Source: an uncultured Jannaschia sp. (GTDB lineage Bacteria > Pseudomonadota > Alphaproteobacteria > Rhodobacterales > Rhodobacteraceae). Taken from it: a stretch of 64,000 bases of DNA. The translations under genes were made by a program, and so were the position numbers. The notes under the pieces are model-generated. The model ran no database searches. It saw only the letters and a program-made list of their open reading frames with translations, and was not told the DNA's origin. Below, piece after piece: positions 1-8,800 of the stretch; positions within the stretch are counted from its first letter, which is position 1, and every line of letters starts with the position of its first letter. The stretch spans positions 330,522-394,521 of the forward strand of contig NZ_CANLTR010000001.1 of NCBI RefSeq assembly GCF_947494055.1, given 5' to 3'.

Positions 1-413
1 ATCCCGGGCCGTCTCTCGCCCCCGACCCCCGACAGGTCGCCGCCGAAATGATGCAGGAGCGCGTTGACGAGCGTGCCTCCGGGACTGCCGGGCGCGGGAT
101 GGACGACCATGCCGGCGGGCTTGTCGATCACGATGAGGTCCGCGTCCTCGTGCAGGATGCGCAGGGAAATGTCCTCCGCCCGCGTCTCCGGGTCGTCCGC
201 CACCGGCACCCGGACCACGACTGCGTCGCCGGCGCTCACCCGGTCTCGGGCGGCGGCCGTCGCGCCGTTCACCGTGACCGCGCCCTCGGCGATCAGGCGT
301 GCCAGCCGCGAGCGGCTCAGATGCGCCTCGGCTGGCACGTCGCGGGCGATTGCCTTATCGAGGCGCGGCGGCGGATCGGCCGCGATGGCGAAGGTGACGA
401 TCGTGTCGGACAT
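1..413 (-). CDS. rluD: RluA/RluD-family 23S rRNA pseudouridine synthase, N-terminal part (runs off the window)
   Basis: Reading from an ATG at 413 toward position 1 gives about 137 residues that begin MSDTIVTFAIAADPPPRLDK. The first 75 or so residues form an S4 RNA-binding domain (SRSRLARLIAEGAVTVNG). The start of the catalytic domain follows, with DLIVIDKPAGMVVHPAPG, typical of RluA-family enzymes that convert uridine to pseudouridine in 23S rRNA. The catalytic Asp motif (HRLD) lies beyond the window, so RluD versus RluC is inferred from similarity only. The start codon overlaps the start of the divergent gene at 412 by two bases, so each gene's translation signals lie inside the other's coding region. 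Confidence 0.85.
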   Translation of the reverse strand, partial: MSDTIVTFAIAADPPPRLDKAIARDVPAEAHLSRSRLARLIAEGAVTVNGATAAARDRVSAGDAVVVRVPVADDPETRAEDISLRILHEDADLIVIDKPAGMVVHPAPGSPGGTLVNALLHHFGGDLSGVGGERRPG

Positions 414-690
414 GAACCCCCCGGAGCCGCCGAACCTGCGGTTTCTCAGGCTTCTCGTCACGATCCTGACGGCGGTGATGATCGCCGGGCTGATAACGAT
501 CGTGGCGCTGCTTGTCACGCGCCTGCCGGGCGCGGCGGTCCGGGTACCGGCGGCCCTCGACATGCCCGACGGGACGGCGGTCAACGCCGTCACGCAGGCA
601 CCGGGCTTTTGGCTCGTGACGACGGAGGACGGGCGCGTCCTCCTCTTCGAGCCGGACGGAACGTTCCGGCGCGAGATCGCGCTCGAGTGA
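412..690 (+). CDS. Small single-pass membrane protein, DUF6476-like
   Basis: This is a 92-residue protein from ATG 412. An in-frame GTG at 403 with AAGGTGA just upstream is an alternative start that would add three residues. Residues about 10-36 (FLRLLVTILTAVMIAGLITI onward) form one strongly hydrophobic helix. A short soluble domain follows, with a bladed pattern (GFWLVTTEDGRVLLFEPDG) like a single beta-propeller-type repeat. Similar small proteins, named DUF6476 from memory, sit beside the pseudouridine synthase gene in Rhodobacteraceae. The function is unknown. The helix and the tail suggest an inner-membrane protein with its C-terminus in the periplasm, which is inference. Confidence 0.7.
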   Translation: MNPPEPPNLRFLRLLVTILTAVMIAGLITIVALLVTRLPGAAVRVPAALDMPDGTAVNAVTQAPGFWLVTTEDGRVLLFEPDGTFRREIALE

Positions 691-845
691 GGCCGGCTAC
701 CGACGGGGGACGAGACGGTCGGCCCGCGGGATTTTAGCAATCTTCTCGACAAAACAGCCTGGTAATCCGACGCCGGTCGCGACCCGTTTAACCACGCCGT
801 AACGCCGGCCATGCGACCCAGCGGATCGATCCCGGAGGTTGACCC

Positions 846-1679
846 ATGCCGCATCCCGTCGTTTCCGAGCCCGGTTCCGAAGACCCGCTGACCTTCGCCG
901 TCTGCGAGCGGGACAAGTCGACCCTGCAGATGGTGCGCGAGGCGCTCGAGGACGGCAACGTCATGCTGGCCTACCAGCCGGTGGTCGGTGCAACGAACGG
1001 GAAGCCGGCTTTTTACGAGGGCCTGATCCGTGTCCTCGACGACAAGGGCCGGATCATTCCGGCGGGCCAGTTCATGGACGTCGTCGAGACGCAGGAACTC
1101 GGCCGCGAGATGGATTGCGCCACCTTGCGTTGCGGCCTCAACGCGCTGGCCCGGACCCCCGCCCTGCGCCTGTCGATCAACATGTCGGCGCGCTCGATCG
1201 GCTATCCGAAATGGCTGCAGATCCTGAAGCGGTGGCTGAAGGAGGACGAGACCGTCGCCGAGCGGCTGATCCTCGAGATGAACGAGGATTCGGTCATGCA
1301 GGTGCCCGAACTGGTCAAGACGTTCATGACCGACCTGCAACCCGCAGGGATCACCTTCGCCCTCGACAATTTCGGCGCGGGCCGGACCTCGTTCCGCCAT
1401 CTCAAGAACTTTTACTTCGACATCATCAAGATCGACCGCTCCTTCGTGCGCGATTGCGACACCGATGCCGACAACCAGTGCATCCTCGCCGCGCTCATCA
1501 CCATCGGGGAGCAGTTCGACATGTTCACGGTCGCCGAAGCGGTGGAGACGCAGGCCGAGGCGGAGTTCCTCGTCAATGCGGGGATCGACTGCATGCAGGG
1601 CTATTACTACGGCGCGCCCGAGGTGAAGCCCGCCTGGCTGCCGCCGGTGAAGGGGCACCGCGCCGCCCGCGCCGGCTGA
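846..1679 (+). CDS. EAL-domain protein, possibly catalytically weakened c-di-GMP phosphodiesterase
   Basis: The product is 277 residues from ATG 846, with GGAGG seven bases upstream. Almost the whole protein is one EAL domain (about 30-265) with no GGDEF, PAS or membrane segment. Key positions can be read: E58 in YEGL (the EAL motif as EGL), N112 in SINMSAR, E147 in LEMNED, K195 in IIKIDRSF, E231 in VAEAVET and Q251 in MQGYYYG. The DDFG metal-binding motif reads DNFG (D174, N175), so one of the paired aspartates is replaced by Asn. EAL enzymes cleave cyclic di-GMP to pGpG. With this change the protein may be a weak enzyme or a c-di-GMP receptor. It stands alone with a short upstream intergenic region. 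Confidence 0.85.
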   Translation: MPHPVVSEPGSEDPLTFAVCERDKSTLQMVREALEDGNVMLAYQPVVGATNGKPAFYEGLIRVLDDKGRIIPAGQFMDVVETQELGREMDCATLRCGLNALARTPALRLSINMSARSIGYPKWLQILKRWLKEDETVAERLILEMNEDSVMQVPELVKTFMTDLQPAGITFALDNFGAGRTSFRHLKNFYFDIIKIDRSFVRDCDTDADNQCILAALITIGEQFDMFTVAEAVETQAEAEFLVNAGIDCMQGYYYGAPEVKPAWLPPVKGHRAARAG

Positions 1680-1841
1680 GGCGTCCGCCGGCGCCCCGCG
1701 CGCCCTTTCGGCACACCTCCGGCATCTTCGCTGTTTACCCTTTCCACACGCTCGGGCTAGGCAGGACGGGATCGCCGCACGGGCGCGGGTTGGGGGAGGC
1801 CCGTTCCGCGCACCGGCGGCACCCGAACAAGGATGTCTGCC

Positions 1842-3017
1842 ATGACCAATGTCGTGATCGCCTCGGCTGCCCGCACGCCCGTCGGATCGTTCCTCGGAGC
1901 CTTCGCCAACACGCCCGCGCATGAGCTCGGGGCTGCCGTGATCGAGGAGGTCGTCGCCCGCGCCGGCGTCGACAAGTCCGAAATCTCCGAGACCATCCTG
2001 GGCCAGGTCCTGACCGCCGCGCAGGGTCAGAATCCGGCGCGGCAGGCGCATATCATGGCCGGCCTTCCCGAGGAGAGCGCCGCTTGGGGCATCAACCAGG
2101 TCTGCGGCTCGGGCCTGCGCGCCGTCGCCCTCGGCGCCCAGCACATCCAGCTCGGCGACGCCGCGATCATCGTCGCCGGCGGGCAGGAGAGCATGTCGCT
2201 CGCCCCCCACGCCCAGACCATGCGGCAGGGGCAGAAGATGGGCAACATGAAGCTCGTCGACACGATGATCACCGACGGCCTCTGGGATGCGTTCAACGAT
2301 TACCACATGGGCACGACCGCCGAGAACGTCGCCGAGAAGTGGCAGATCAGCCGCGATCAGCAGGACGAGTTCGCCGTCGCCAGCCAGAACAAGGCCGAGG
2401 CCGCCCAGAAGGAGGGCCGCTTCAAGGACGAGATCGTGGGCTTCACCGTCAAGACCCGCAAGGGCGAGACGGTCGTCGATCAGGACGAGTATATCCGCCA
2501 CGGCGCCAACATGGAGGCGATGCAGAAGCTGCGTCCGGCCTTCGCCAAGGACGGCTCGGTCACGGCCGCGAACGCCTCCGGTCTCAACGACGGGGCAGCC
2601 GCCACGCTGCTGATGTCGGTCGAGGAGGCGGAGAAGCGCGGCATCGAGCCGCTTGCCCGCATCGTCAGCTACGCGACCGCTGGGCTCGACCCGAAGGTGA
2701 TGGGCGTGGGCCCGATCTACGCCTCACGCCGCGCGCTCGAGAAGGCCGGCTGGAAGGTCGACGACCTCGACCTCGTGGAGGCGAACGAGGCCTTCGCCGC
2801 GCAGGCCTGCGCGGTGAACAAGGACATGGGCTGGGACCCGTCGATCGTGAACGTGAACGGCGGCGCCATCGCCATCGGCCACCCGATCGGCGCGTCCGGC
2901 GCCCGCGTGCTCAACACGCTGCTCTACGAGATGAAGCGCCGCGACGCGAAGAAGGGCCTCGCCACGCTCTGCATCGGCGGCGGCATGGGCGTCGCCATGT
3001 GCGTCGAGCGTCCCTGA
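1842..3017 (+). CDS. phaA: Acetyl-CoA acetyltransferase (beta-ketothiolase)
   Basis: Condenses two acetyl-CoA to acetoacetyl-CoA, the first step of polyhydroxybutyrate synthesis. The ATG at 1842 is chosen over an in-frame ATG at 1833 because AAGGA at 1829-1833 is correctly spaced for it and gives 391 residues, the usual length. The thiolase triad is visible: acylated Cys88 in NQVCGSG, His347 in [10 protein letters not shown] and Cys377 in LCIGGGMG. phaB lies 0.9 kb downstream on the same strand with a patatin-like gene between, and a shared hairpin terminator at 4693 closes the group. A role in fatty-acid oxidation is possible for thiolases generally, but the phaB neighbour argues for the polymer pathway. 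Confidence 0.95.
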   Translation: MTNVVIASAARTPVGSFLGAFANTPAHELGAAVIEEVVARAGVDKSEISETILGQVLTAAQGQNPARQAHIMAGLPEESAAWGINQVCGSGLRAVALGAQHIQLGDAAIIVAGGQESMSLAPHAQTMRQGQKMGNMKLVDTMITDGLWDAFNDYHMGTTAENVAEKWQISRDQQDEFAVASQNKAEAAQKEGRFKDEIVGFTVKTRKGETVVDQDEYIRHGANMEAMQKLRPAFAKDGSVTAANASGLNDGAAATLLMSVEEAEKRGIEPLARIVSYATAGLDPKVMGVGPIYASRRALEKAGWKVDDLDLVEANEAFAAQACAVNKDMGWDPSIVNVNGGAIAIGHPIGASGARVLNTLLYEMKRRDAKKGLATLCIGGGMGVAMCVERP

Positions 3018-3056
3018 CACGACGGAGGGACCGGGTTTGCGCCCGGTCCACACCGC

Positions 3057-3908
3057 ATGCCCGGCACGCCCCTCCCCTACGAGCAGATCGTCTTCTCCGG
3101 CGGCGGACTGCGGTGCTTCTGGCACGGCGGCTGGATGGCGGCCGTCGAGGAGACCTGCGGATTGACGCCCGCCCGGGTCACGGGCAGTTCGGGCGGGGCA
3201 CTCTCCGCCGCGGCCTGGCTCGCCGATCGGGAAGACGCGTTGCGCGAACGTTTCACCCGTGCGCTGCGGGGGCAGGCCGTGAACGTCACGCTGACGGATG
3301 TCGACGACGATGACGGCCGGACCCCGCATCAGCGGCTGTACGAGACGATCGTCGCCGACACCATCAACCCCGGGGCATGCGCGCGCATTGCCGACGGCCC
3401 CGTCTTCCAGATTTCCGTCTCCACGCCCGGCGGGTCGGCCGCGCCCCTGCTGCGGGCGCTCGCCGGCGGGGCGATCTACGAGGTCGAACAGGCGTTCTCG
3501 CCCATCCCGCGTCCCCGCCTGTCGTCCGTCACCGGCATGGAGCAGCGCCTGATCGACGCGAACAGGGCGGCGCGCGACGGCACGCTGGCCGACCTCATCC
3601 GCATGGCGGCGACCGTGCCCCCGGCCTTCCGGCCGGACGAATGGGACGGCGAGCACGTCTTCGACGGCGGCATGGTCGACAAGGCCCCCTTGCCGGAGCC
3701 CGATCGCGGACCGACGCTCGTCCTGCTGACGAAGCGGTTTCACGCGCTGCCCGACGACGACGGCGGCCGCATCACCTTTGTCGAACCATCCGAGGATGTG
3801 CTGCCGGGCGCGAAGCTCGACTTCACCGATCCCGACCTGCCCGCCCACGCCTGGGCGCAGGGACGCGCGGATGGCCTCGCCTGGCGCGACGCCTACATCC
3901 GGACCTGA
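3057..3908 (+). CDS. Patatin-like phospholipase inside the pha cluster
   Basis: The product is 283 residues from ATG 3057, 39 bases after phaA. All patatin signatures are present: the oxyanion loop GGGLR (15-19), the nucleophile elbow GSSGG with Ser45, and the catalytic Asp203 in FDGGMVDKAPL. There is no signal peptide or membrane helix, so it is probably cytosolic. Patatins hydrolyse acyl esters of lipids with a Ser-Asp dyad. It lies between phaA and phaB, 17 bases before phaB, and is likely co-transcribed with them. A role at the PHB granule surface, as lipase or intracellular depolymerase, is an inference from position; the sequence does not resemble the known PhaZ depolymerases that I can recall. 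Confidence 0.85.
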   Translation: MPGTPLPYEQIVFSGGGLRCFWHGGWMAAVEETCGLTPARVTGSSGGALSAAAWLADREDALRERFTRALRGQAVNVTLTDVDDDDGRTPHQRLYETIVADTINPGACARIADGPVFQISVSTPGGSAAPLLRALAGGAIYEVEQAFSPIPRPRLSSVTGMEQRLIDANRAARDGTLADLIRMAATVPPAFRPDEWDGEHVFDGGMVDKAPLPEPDRGPTLVLLTKRFHALPDDDGGRITFVEPSEDVLPGAKLDFTDPDLPAHAWAQGRADGLAWRDAYIRT

Positions 3909-3925
3909 TAGAGGAGGAGAACATC

Positions 3926-4651
3926 ATGTCCCGTATCGCAATCGTCACCGGCGGCAGCCGCGGCATCGGGGGCGCCGTGAGCCGCGCCCTTGCGGAGGCC
4001 GGCTGCAAGGTGGCGGCGACCTATGCCGGCAACGACGAGAAGGCCCGCGCCTTCACCGAGGAGACCGGCATCAAGACCTACAAATGGAACGTCGGCGACT
4101 ACGCCGCCTGCAAGGACGGCATCGCGCAGGTGGAGGCCGATCTCGGCCCCGTCGAGATCCTCGTCAATAACGCCGGGATCACCCGCGACGCGCCGTTCCA
4201 CAAGATGACGCCCGAGCAATGGTCGGAGGTCATCGACACCAACCTGACCGGCGTCTTCAACATGACGCACAACGTCTGGGCCGGCATGCGCGAGCGGAAG
4301 TTCGGGCGCATCGTCACAATCAGCTCGATCAACGGGCAGAAGGGCCAGTTCGCGCAGGCGAACTACGCCGCCGCCAAGGCCGGCGACATCGGCTTCACCA
4401 AGGCGCTGGCGCAGGAGGGGGCGCGGGCCGGGATCACGGTGAACGTGGTCGCGCCGGGCTACATCAACACCGAGATGATGAGCACGATCCCGGAGAAGGT
4501 GATGAACGAGGTCATCCTGCCGCAGATCCCCGTGGGTCGCCTGGGCGAGGCCGACGAGATCGCGCGCGCGGTCGCGTTCCTCGTCTCCGACGAGGCCGGC
4601 TTCATCACCGGCTCGACACTGTCGGCGAATGGCGGCCAGTACCTGCACTGA
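3926..4651 (+). CDS. phaB: Acetoacetyl-CoA reductase (NADPH)
   Basis: Reduces acetoacetyl-CoA to (R)-3-hydroxybutyryl-CoA, the monomer for PHB synthase. The ATG at 3926 follows GAGGAGGAGA with good spacing and gives 241 residues, the family length. It is a classical short-chain dehydrogenase: the cofactor loop TGGSRGIGG (8-16), NNAG (81-84), catalytic Ser134 in TISSINGQ, and Tyr147/Lys151 in ANYAAAKAG. The VAPGYINTEM segment is typical of PhaB and distinguishes it from FabG only modestly, so the assignment also rests on phaA upstream. Confidence 0.93.
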   Translation: MSRIAIVTGGSRGIGGAVSRALAEAGCKVAATYAGNDEKARAFTEETGIKTYKWNVGDYAACKDGIAQVEADLGPVEILVNNAGITRDAPFHKMTPEQWSEVIDTNLTGVFNMTHNVWAGMRERKFGRIVTISSINGQKGQFAQANYAAAKAGDIGFTKALAQEGARAGITVNVVAPGYINTEMMSTIPEKVMNEVILPQIPVGRLGEADEIARAVAFLVSDEAGFITGSTLSANGGQYLH

Positions 4652-4692
4652 TCGCGGCACATTGTGCGCCGGACCGCCACCATGAAAGCAAG

Positions 4693-4718
4693 AAGGCCCG
4701 CCATTCGCGGCGGGCCTT
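4693..4718. terminator. Bidirectional intrinsic-terminator hairpin between phaB and the DUF465 gene
   Basis: AAGGCCCGCC, a six-base loop ATTCGC, then GGCGGGCCTT: a perfect 10-bp stem. It lies 41 bases after the phaB stop and 18 bases beyond the end of the convergent small gene. There is no long T-run on the plus side; on the minus side the stem is followed by a mixed TTCTTGCTTTC tract. Its placement between converging genes supports use in both directions. Confidence 0.75.
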
Positions 4719-4736
4719 CGGTCGAATCGGGCCCCT

Positions 4737-4910
4737 CTAGTGGGCCATCGCGCTCAGCTTCGCGATCTCCTGCTTGATCGCGAGCTTCCGTTTCTTCATC
4801 TCCGTCAGAGCGATGCTGTCGACAGCCGGGCTTCGGGATTCCGTTTCCACCTGCTGGGAGAGGATCTCGTGCTTCTTCTGCAACGCCGTGAGATGGGACG
4901 TGAGCGACAT
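4737..4910 (-). CDS. YdcH-type small coiled-coil protein (DUF465)
   Basis: This 57-residue protein starts at ATG 4910; its Shine-Dalgarno is AAGGAGA. The sequence begins MSLTSHLTALQKKHEIL and is predicted almost entirely helical, with heptad-like spacing (LSQQVETES, TEMKKRKLAIKQEIAKL). It matches the DUF465/YdcH family of small basic helical hairpins found in most proteobacteria, for which no molecular function is established. A longer reading from 4967 was rejected because it lacks a ribosome site. It converges on phaB, with the hairpin at 4693 between them. Confidence 0.85.
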   Translation of the reverse strand: MSLTSHLTALQKKHEILSQQVETESRSPAVDSIALTEMKKRKLAIKQEIAKLSAMAH

Positions 4911-5043
4911 GGCATTCTCCTTGGATTGGACAGATGAACAGCACCACACGAGCTGAGGCGCTGTCATCAGAAATTCACGAAGCAGGCGGAATGTTGCAGC
5001 GTTTTTGAATTTACTTAATGAAAAATGCGTGAGGGGCTCGTTT

Positions 5044-5259
5044 TCAGGTCGAAACTGAAACGCCGTTGTCGCGCATGACGGCCCGGGCCAGGAACAGGTC
5101 CCGTGCGGACACCATCATCCGGCGCGGAAGAATGCCGATCGAGCCCTCGAGCACCGAGATGTTCGCGTCGAGCACGAAGCATTCGATCCCCTCCCCCTCC
5201 AGCAATGCCGTGGCGAAGGCGACGATCGTCGGATCGTTGGTGCGCAGCAATTCCTTCAT
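5044..5259 (-). CDS. Small DUF2007 (putative signal-transducing) protein
   Basis: A 71-residue protein starting MKELLRTNDPTIVAFATALL at ATG 5259. It has the alpha-beta layout of DUF2007: an N-terminal beta strand and helix that read like an ACT-type half-domain (LLEGEGIECFVLDANISVLE), then a second strand and helix ending ARAVMRDNG. In Rhodobacteraceae the gene commonly lies next to the polyprenyl synthetase, as here (divergent, 65 bases away). The function is unknown. Confidence 0.8.
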   Translation of the reverse strand: MKELLRTNDPTIVAFATALLEGEGIECFVLDANISVLEGSIGILPRRMMVSARDLFLARAVMRDNGVSVST

Positions 5260-5324
5260 CGCGCGACAGCTAGGCACGGCGCGCGGGCTTGTCGAGCCAC
5301 GCCGGATTCGCCATTGGAGGGTCG

Positions 5325-6317
5325 ATGCCCGACGACGTCACCCTCAACCCGCTCGAGCGGCTCAGCGCGCGCCTCGCCGACGACCTGACCTGCGTGGACG
5401 GGCTGATCCGGACGCGGATGGCGTCCGAGAACGCACCCCGCATTCCGGAGGTCACGGCTCATCTGGTCGGGGCGGGGGGCAAGCGGGTGCGACCGCTCCT
5501 GACGGTCGCCGCGGCCCGGCTCTGCGGCTACGGTGGCGCCGATCACGTCAAGCTCGCCGCGACGGTCGAGTTCATCCACACGGCGACGCTCCTGCATGAC
5601 GACGTGGTCGACGAAAGCGCGCAGCGCCGGGGACGGCCGACCGCGAACCTGCTCTGGGACAACCAGTCGAGCGTGCTCGTCGGCGACTACCTCTTCGCGC
5701 GCAGCTTCCAGCTCATGGTCGAGACCGGCAGCCTGCGCGTCCTCGACATCCTCTCCGGCGCGGCGGCCACGATCGCGGAGGGCGAGGTGCTGCAACTGAC
5801 CGCGGCGCGCAACCTCGCGACGAGCGAGGCGACGTATCTCAAGGTCGTACGCGGCAAGACCGCCGCCCTGTTCGAGGCCGCCTGCGAGGTCGGCGGCGTC
5901 TTGGCCGGCGCGCCGGAGGCGCAGGTCCGGGCCCTGGCGACCTATGGCGACGCGCTCGGCATCGCGTTCCAGCTTGTCGACGACTGGCTCGATTACGGCG
6001 GCGCCGGCGACGCGACCGGCAAGAATCTCGGTGACGATTTCCGCGAGGGCAAGCTCACATTGCCCGTCATCCGTGCCCTGCCGATGGCCGACGACGCGGA
6101 GCGCATCTTCTGGCGCGACGCGATCGAGCGTGGCCGGTCGGAGGATTTCGCCCGCGCCCAAGCCATCGTCACGGCGCACGGGACGCTGGAGGCGACGCGG
6201 CGGGAAGCGCTGGCCTGGCGGGACCGCGCCAGGGACGCGCTCGGGGCGCTGCCGGACAACGAATTGCGCGCGATGATGGCCGATCTGGCCGATTTCGTCG
6301 TCGAGCGGGCGAGCTGA
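5325..6317 (+). CDS. Trans-polyprenyl diphosphate synthase (octa-/decaprenyl type)
   Basis: Builds the long isoprenoid tail of ubiquinone from farnesyl diphosphate and isopentenyl diphosphate. The 330-residue reading from ATG 5325 is preferred over an upstream TTG because TTGGAGG lies just before it. Features in order: GGKRVRP (51-57, IPP binding), the first Asp-rich motif LLHDDVVDE (D92, D93, D96), KTAALFEAA (the lysine contacting diphosphate), and the second Asp-rich motif QLVDDWLDYGG (D219, D220, D223). Residues before the first Asp motif are small (HTATL), which fits long-chain products. Decaprenyl is the usual chain in this family of bacteria; the length cannot be proven from sequence. 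ispE lies tail-to-tail five bases away. Confidence 0.9.
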   Translation: MPDDVTLNPLERLSARLADDLTCVDGLIRTRMASENAPRIPEVTAHLVGAGGKRVRPLLTVAAARLCGYGGADHVKLAATVEFIHTATLLHDDVVDESAQRRGRPTANLLWDNQSSVLVGDYLFARSFQLMVETGSLRVLDILSGAAATIAEGEVLQLTAARNLATSEATYLKVVRGKTAALFEAACEVGGVLAGAPEAQVRALATYGDALGIAFQLVDDWLDYGGAGDATGKNLGDDFREGKLTLPVIRALPMADDAERIFWRDAIERGRSEDFARAQAIVTAHGTLEATRREALAWRDRARDALGALPDNELRAMMADLADFVVERAS

Positions 6318-6321
6318 CGCG

Positions 6322-7116
6322 TCAGCGCAGCGTGCAGGGCCGCACCCACCACCCGTCCCGCCGCAACCTGGCCGCGGCTTCGTTCGCGGCGACCTGCGTC
6401 GGGTAGAGCCCGAAACAGGTCGCGCCGGACCCGGACATCCGCGTCACCCGCGCGCCGGTTTGCCGGATCGTACCGAGAACATCGCCGATCCCGGGGGCAA
6501 GTGTGATCGCGGCATCCTGCAGGTCGTTCCTGCGTGCCCCGAGCCAGTCCAGCGCAGCGTTCGGCGTCGCGAAGGGCGGCAACTCTCCCTGCCCCGCATT
6601 CGCCACCCGGTCGAGCGCGCGAAACACCGAGGGCGTCGGAACCGCCAACCCGGGATTGACCAGCACCGCCGGCAGTGGCGGCAGATCAACCCGCACGACG
6701 TCCTCGCCGACCCCGCGCATCCGTGCAGCGCGTCCCATCGTGCAGACCGGGACATCCGCCCCGAGTGACAGGAGTTCGGCGGTCGAGAGCCTGGCCCCGG
6801 CCAGCGAAAGAACGGTCGCCGCGTCCGACGAGCCGCCGCCGAGTCCGGCCGGATGCGGCAAGCGCTTCTCGAGCGTCACCGCGCGCCGGAGGTTGGCCAG
6901 TCGCAAGGCGCGGCAAATCAGGTTGGACTCGTCGGCCGGCACGCCTTCGGCGAACGGACCGATGACGTCGAGCCCGTCGCCCGGCGCCACCATGACGACG
7001 TCACCGAAATCCGCGAAGGCCACGAGGCTGTCGAGCAGATGATAGCCGTCGGCGCGGCGTCCGGTGACGTGAAGCGTCAGGTTGACCTTCGCGGGCGCGA
7101 GCCCCCGGACCGCCAC
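6322..7116 (-). CDS. ispE: 4-diphosphocytidyl-2-C-methyl-D-erythritol kinase
   Basis: Phosphorylates CDP-methylerythritol in the non-mevalonate isoprenoid pathway. It is a GHMP kinase of 264 residues from a GTG start at 7116. Seen: PAKVNLTLHVTGRRADGYH with the conserved Lys10, the ATP loop GLGGGSSDAA (91-100), the catalytic Asp121 in LGADVPVC, and GSGATCFG near the C-terminus. The loop before GLGGGSS (LPHPA) is altered from the common MGGG form but the core is intact. It begins one base after the stop of the TPR gene, so the two are probably co-transcribed. Confidence 0.93.
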   Translation of the reverse strand: MAVRGLAPAKVNLTLHVTGRRADGYHLLDSLVAFADFGDVVMVAPGDGLDVIGPFAEGVPADESNLICRALRLANLRRAVTLEKRLPHPAGLGGGSSDAATVLSLAGARLSTAELLSLGADVPVCTMGRAARMRGVGEDVVRVDLPPLPAVLVNPGLAVPTPSVFRALDRVANAGQGELPPFATPNAALDWLGARRNDLQDAAITLAPGIGDVLGTIRQTGARVTRMSGSGATCFGLYPTQVAANEAAARLRRDGWWVRPCTLR

Positions 7117-7117
7117 G

Positions 7118-8800
7118 TCAATCCCGCGCGGCCTCGACGGCGCCCGACTGGGCCTCCTTTTCGAGAACCTGGTCCAGGCCGACCTCCAGCTTGCGCCTGA
7201 TGCGGTCGAGATCCTCCTCGGGATCGAGGCTCAGGGCGCGGCGCCACTGGAACTCCGCCTCCCGCGTCCGACCGACGACCCAGAGCACGTCGCCCAAGTG
7301 GTCGTTGATCAGCGGATCGAGCGGTTCCAGCATGACGGCGCGTTCCATCGGCTCCACAGCCTCCTCGAACCGGTCGAGCCGATAGAGGGCCCAACCGAGC
7401 GAGTCGGTGATGTAGCCATCGTTCGGCTGCGCCTCGACCGCCCGTTCGATCAAGTCCAGCGCCTCGTCGAGATCGGTGCGCTGCTCCACCAGCCCGTAGC
7501 CCAGATAGTTGAGCACGTTCGGCTGCTCCGGGCTGAGTTCCAGCGCGCGCCGGAAATCGGTCTCCGCCGGATCCCAATCCCCCAGTTCCTGATGGGCCGT
7601 GCCGCGCGCGAAGAACCAGAACCAGTTCTCCGAGGCGTCGCCACCGTCGAGTTCAATGGCCCGGTCGTAGGCCGCGACGGCGTCGGCGGGCCGATCGACG
7701 CGCCGGAGCGCATCGGCATAGGCCGACCAGACCTCCTTGCGATCCGCGTTCGACCGCGACAGCGCCCGCAGCGCCTCGATCGCCGCATCCTCCTGATCGG
7801 ACGCGAGTAGGACGTCGGCCCGCGCGATCTCGGCCCCGAAGAAGGCCGGATCGTCGCGCGACACCTCGGTCAGGACCGACGCGGCCAGATCGTGCTGGGC
7901 CTGACTCTCGAGCAGTTCCGCCGTCAGGATCAACGCGTCGGATTCGTCGGGCCGAAGCGTCGTGGCGGCCCGGGCGTTGAGAAGCGTGAAGGTCGTCGAG
8001 GATTCGTCCGCCAGCAGGAGCGCGAGCGTGAAATACGCCTCCGCAAGTCCGTCCCGCGGCGAGGTGACGACGTCATAGGCCACGTCCTCCCCCGCCTCTA
8101 TCCGCGCCTGCAGATCCTGCAGGACCGGGGCGTTCGCCGCGTCGTTCGCCTGGCGCAGAAGGTCGAGCGCGTCGGCCTCCCGGTCGAGCTTCATCAGGAT
8201 CTGCGCATGCGCCTCGACGACCCGCACGTTTGCGGGCAACGGCCCATGTGCCCGCCCGGACAGGATCTCGTCGGCGCCCTCGAAATCGCCGGCCATCGCC
8301 AGCGCGTAGGCCTTCTGTATCCAGGCGAAGGGCGCGAAGCTCTCGGTCTCGGCCAGCGTGTCGAACTGCGCCAGACCGTCGGTCGTCTCGCCCGCCGCGA
8401 TCGCGACCCAGGCGCTCAGGAGTCCGTCGAGCAGAGCGCCCCCGACGCCTTCCTCCTGACCGAGTAGCGCCCGCGCATCCTCGTAGCGCGCATCCACGAG
8501 GGCCTGTACCAGCTTCGCGCCGGACGCGAACTGGCTGCGCTGGCCCAGCGCCTCGAGATCGTCGGCGATCTCGGCGGCCGCTTCGAACCTGCCGAGCACG
8601 GAGTTGATGATGATCGCGTTCTCCAGCGCCTGCGCGTTGCTGTCGTCGCGCCGGATCAGCTGTGCGTAATACTCGCTCGCCGCGACATAGTCGTTCGAGA
8701 AGCCGGCGATCCGCGCGGCGAGATACGGCCCGGCCACGCCCTGCGCCTGTGCGCCGAACGGCCCCAGGATCGCGGCGGACAGAAGAAGCGAACGAAGCAT
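7118..8800 (-). CDS. Exported tetratricopeptide-repeat protein
   Basis: This 560-residue protein starts at ATG 8800 (GGGAG upstream). Residues 1-20 form a signal peptide (MLRSLLLSAAILGPFGAQAQ) with a likely AQA cleavage site. The rest is helical TPR-type repeat. The clearest repeats are in the C-terminal half, for example AVAAYDRAIELDGG, AETDFRRALELSPEQPNVLN, DEALDLIERAVEAQPNDGY and EEAVEPMERAVMLEPLDP. It resembles the large periplasmic TPR proteins of Rhodobacteraceae found just upstream of ispE. A scaffold role in envelope assembly is plausible but not shown by the sequence. Confidence 0.85.
   Translation of the reverse strand: MLRSLLLSAAILGPFGAQAQGVAGPYLAARIAGFSNDYVAASEYYAQLIRRDDSNAQALENAIIINSVLGRFEAAAEIADDLEALGQRSQFASGAKLVQALVDARYEDARALLGQEEGVGGALLDGLLSAWVAIAAGETTDGLAQFDTLAETESFAPFAWIQKAYALAMAGDFEGADEILSGRAHGPLPANVRVVEAHAQILMKLDREADALDLLRQANDAANAPVLQDLQARIEAGEDVAYDVVTSPRDGLAEAYFTLALLLADESSTTFTLLNARAATTLRPDESDALILTAELLESQAQHDLAASVLTEVSRDDPAFFGAEIARADVLLASDQEDAAIEALRALSRSNADRKEVWSAYADALRRVDRPADAVAAYDRAIELDGGDASENWFWFFARGTAHQELGDWDPAETDFRRALELSPEQPNVLNYLGYGLVEQRTDLDEALDLIERAVEAQPNDGYITDSLGWALYRLDRFEEAVEPMERAVMLEPLDPLINDHLGDVLWVVGRTREAEFQWRRALSLDPEEDLDRIRRKLEVGLDQVLEKEAQSGAVEAARD

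Noticed and set aside
2724..3848. A 374-codon minus-strand frame across phaA and the patatin gene
   Set aside because: Composition typical of a shadow frame; both plus-strand genes are convincing.
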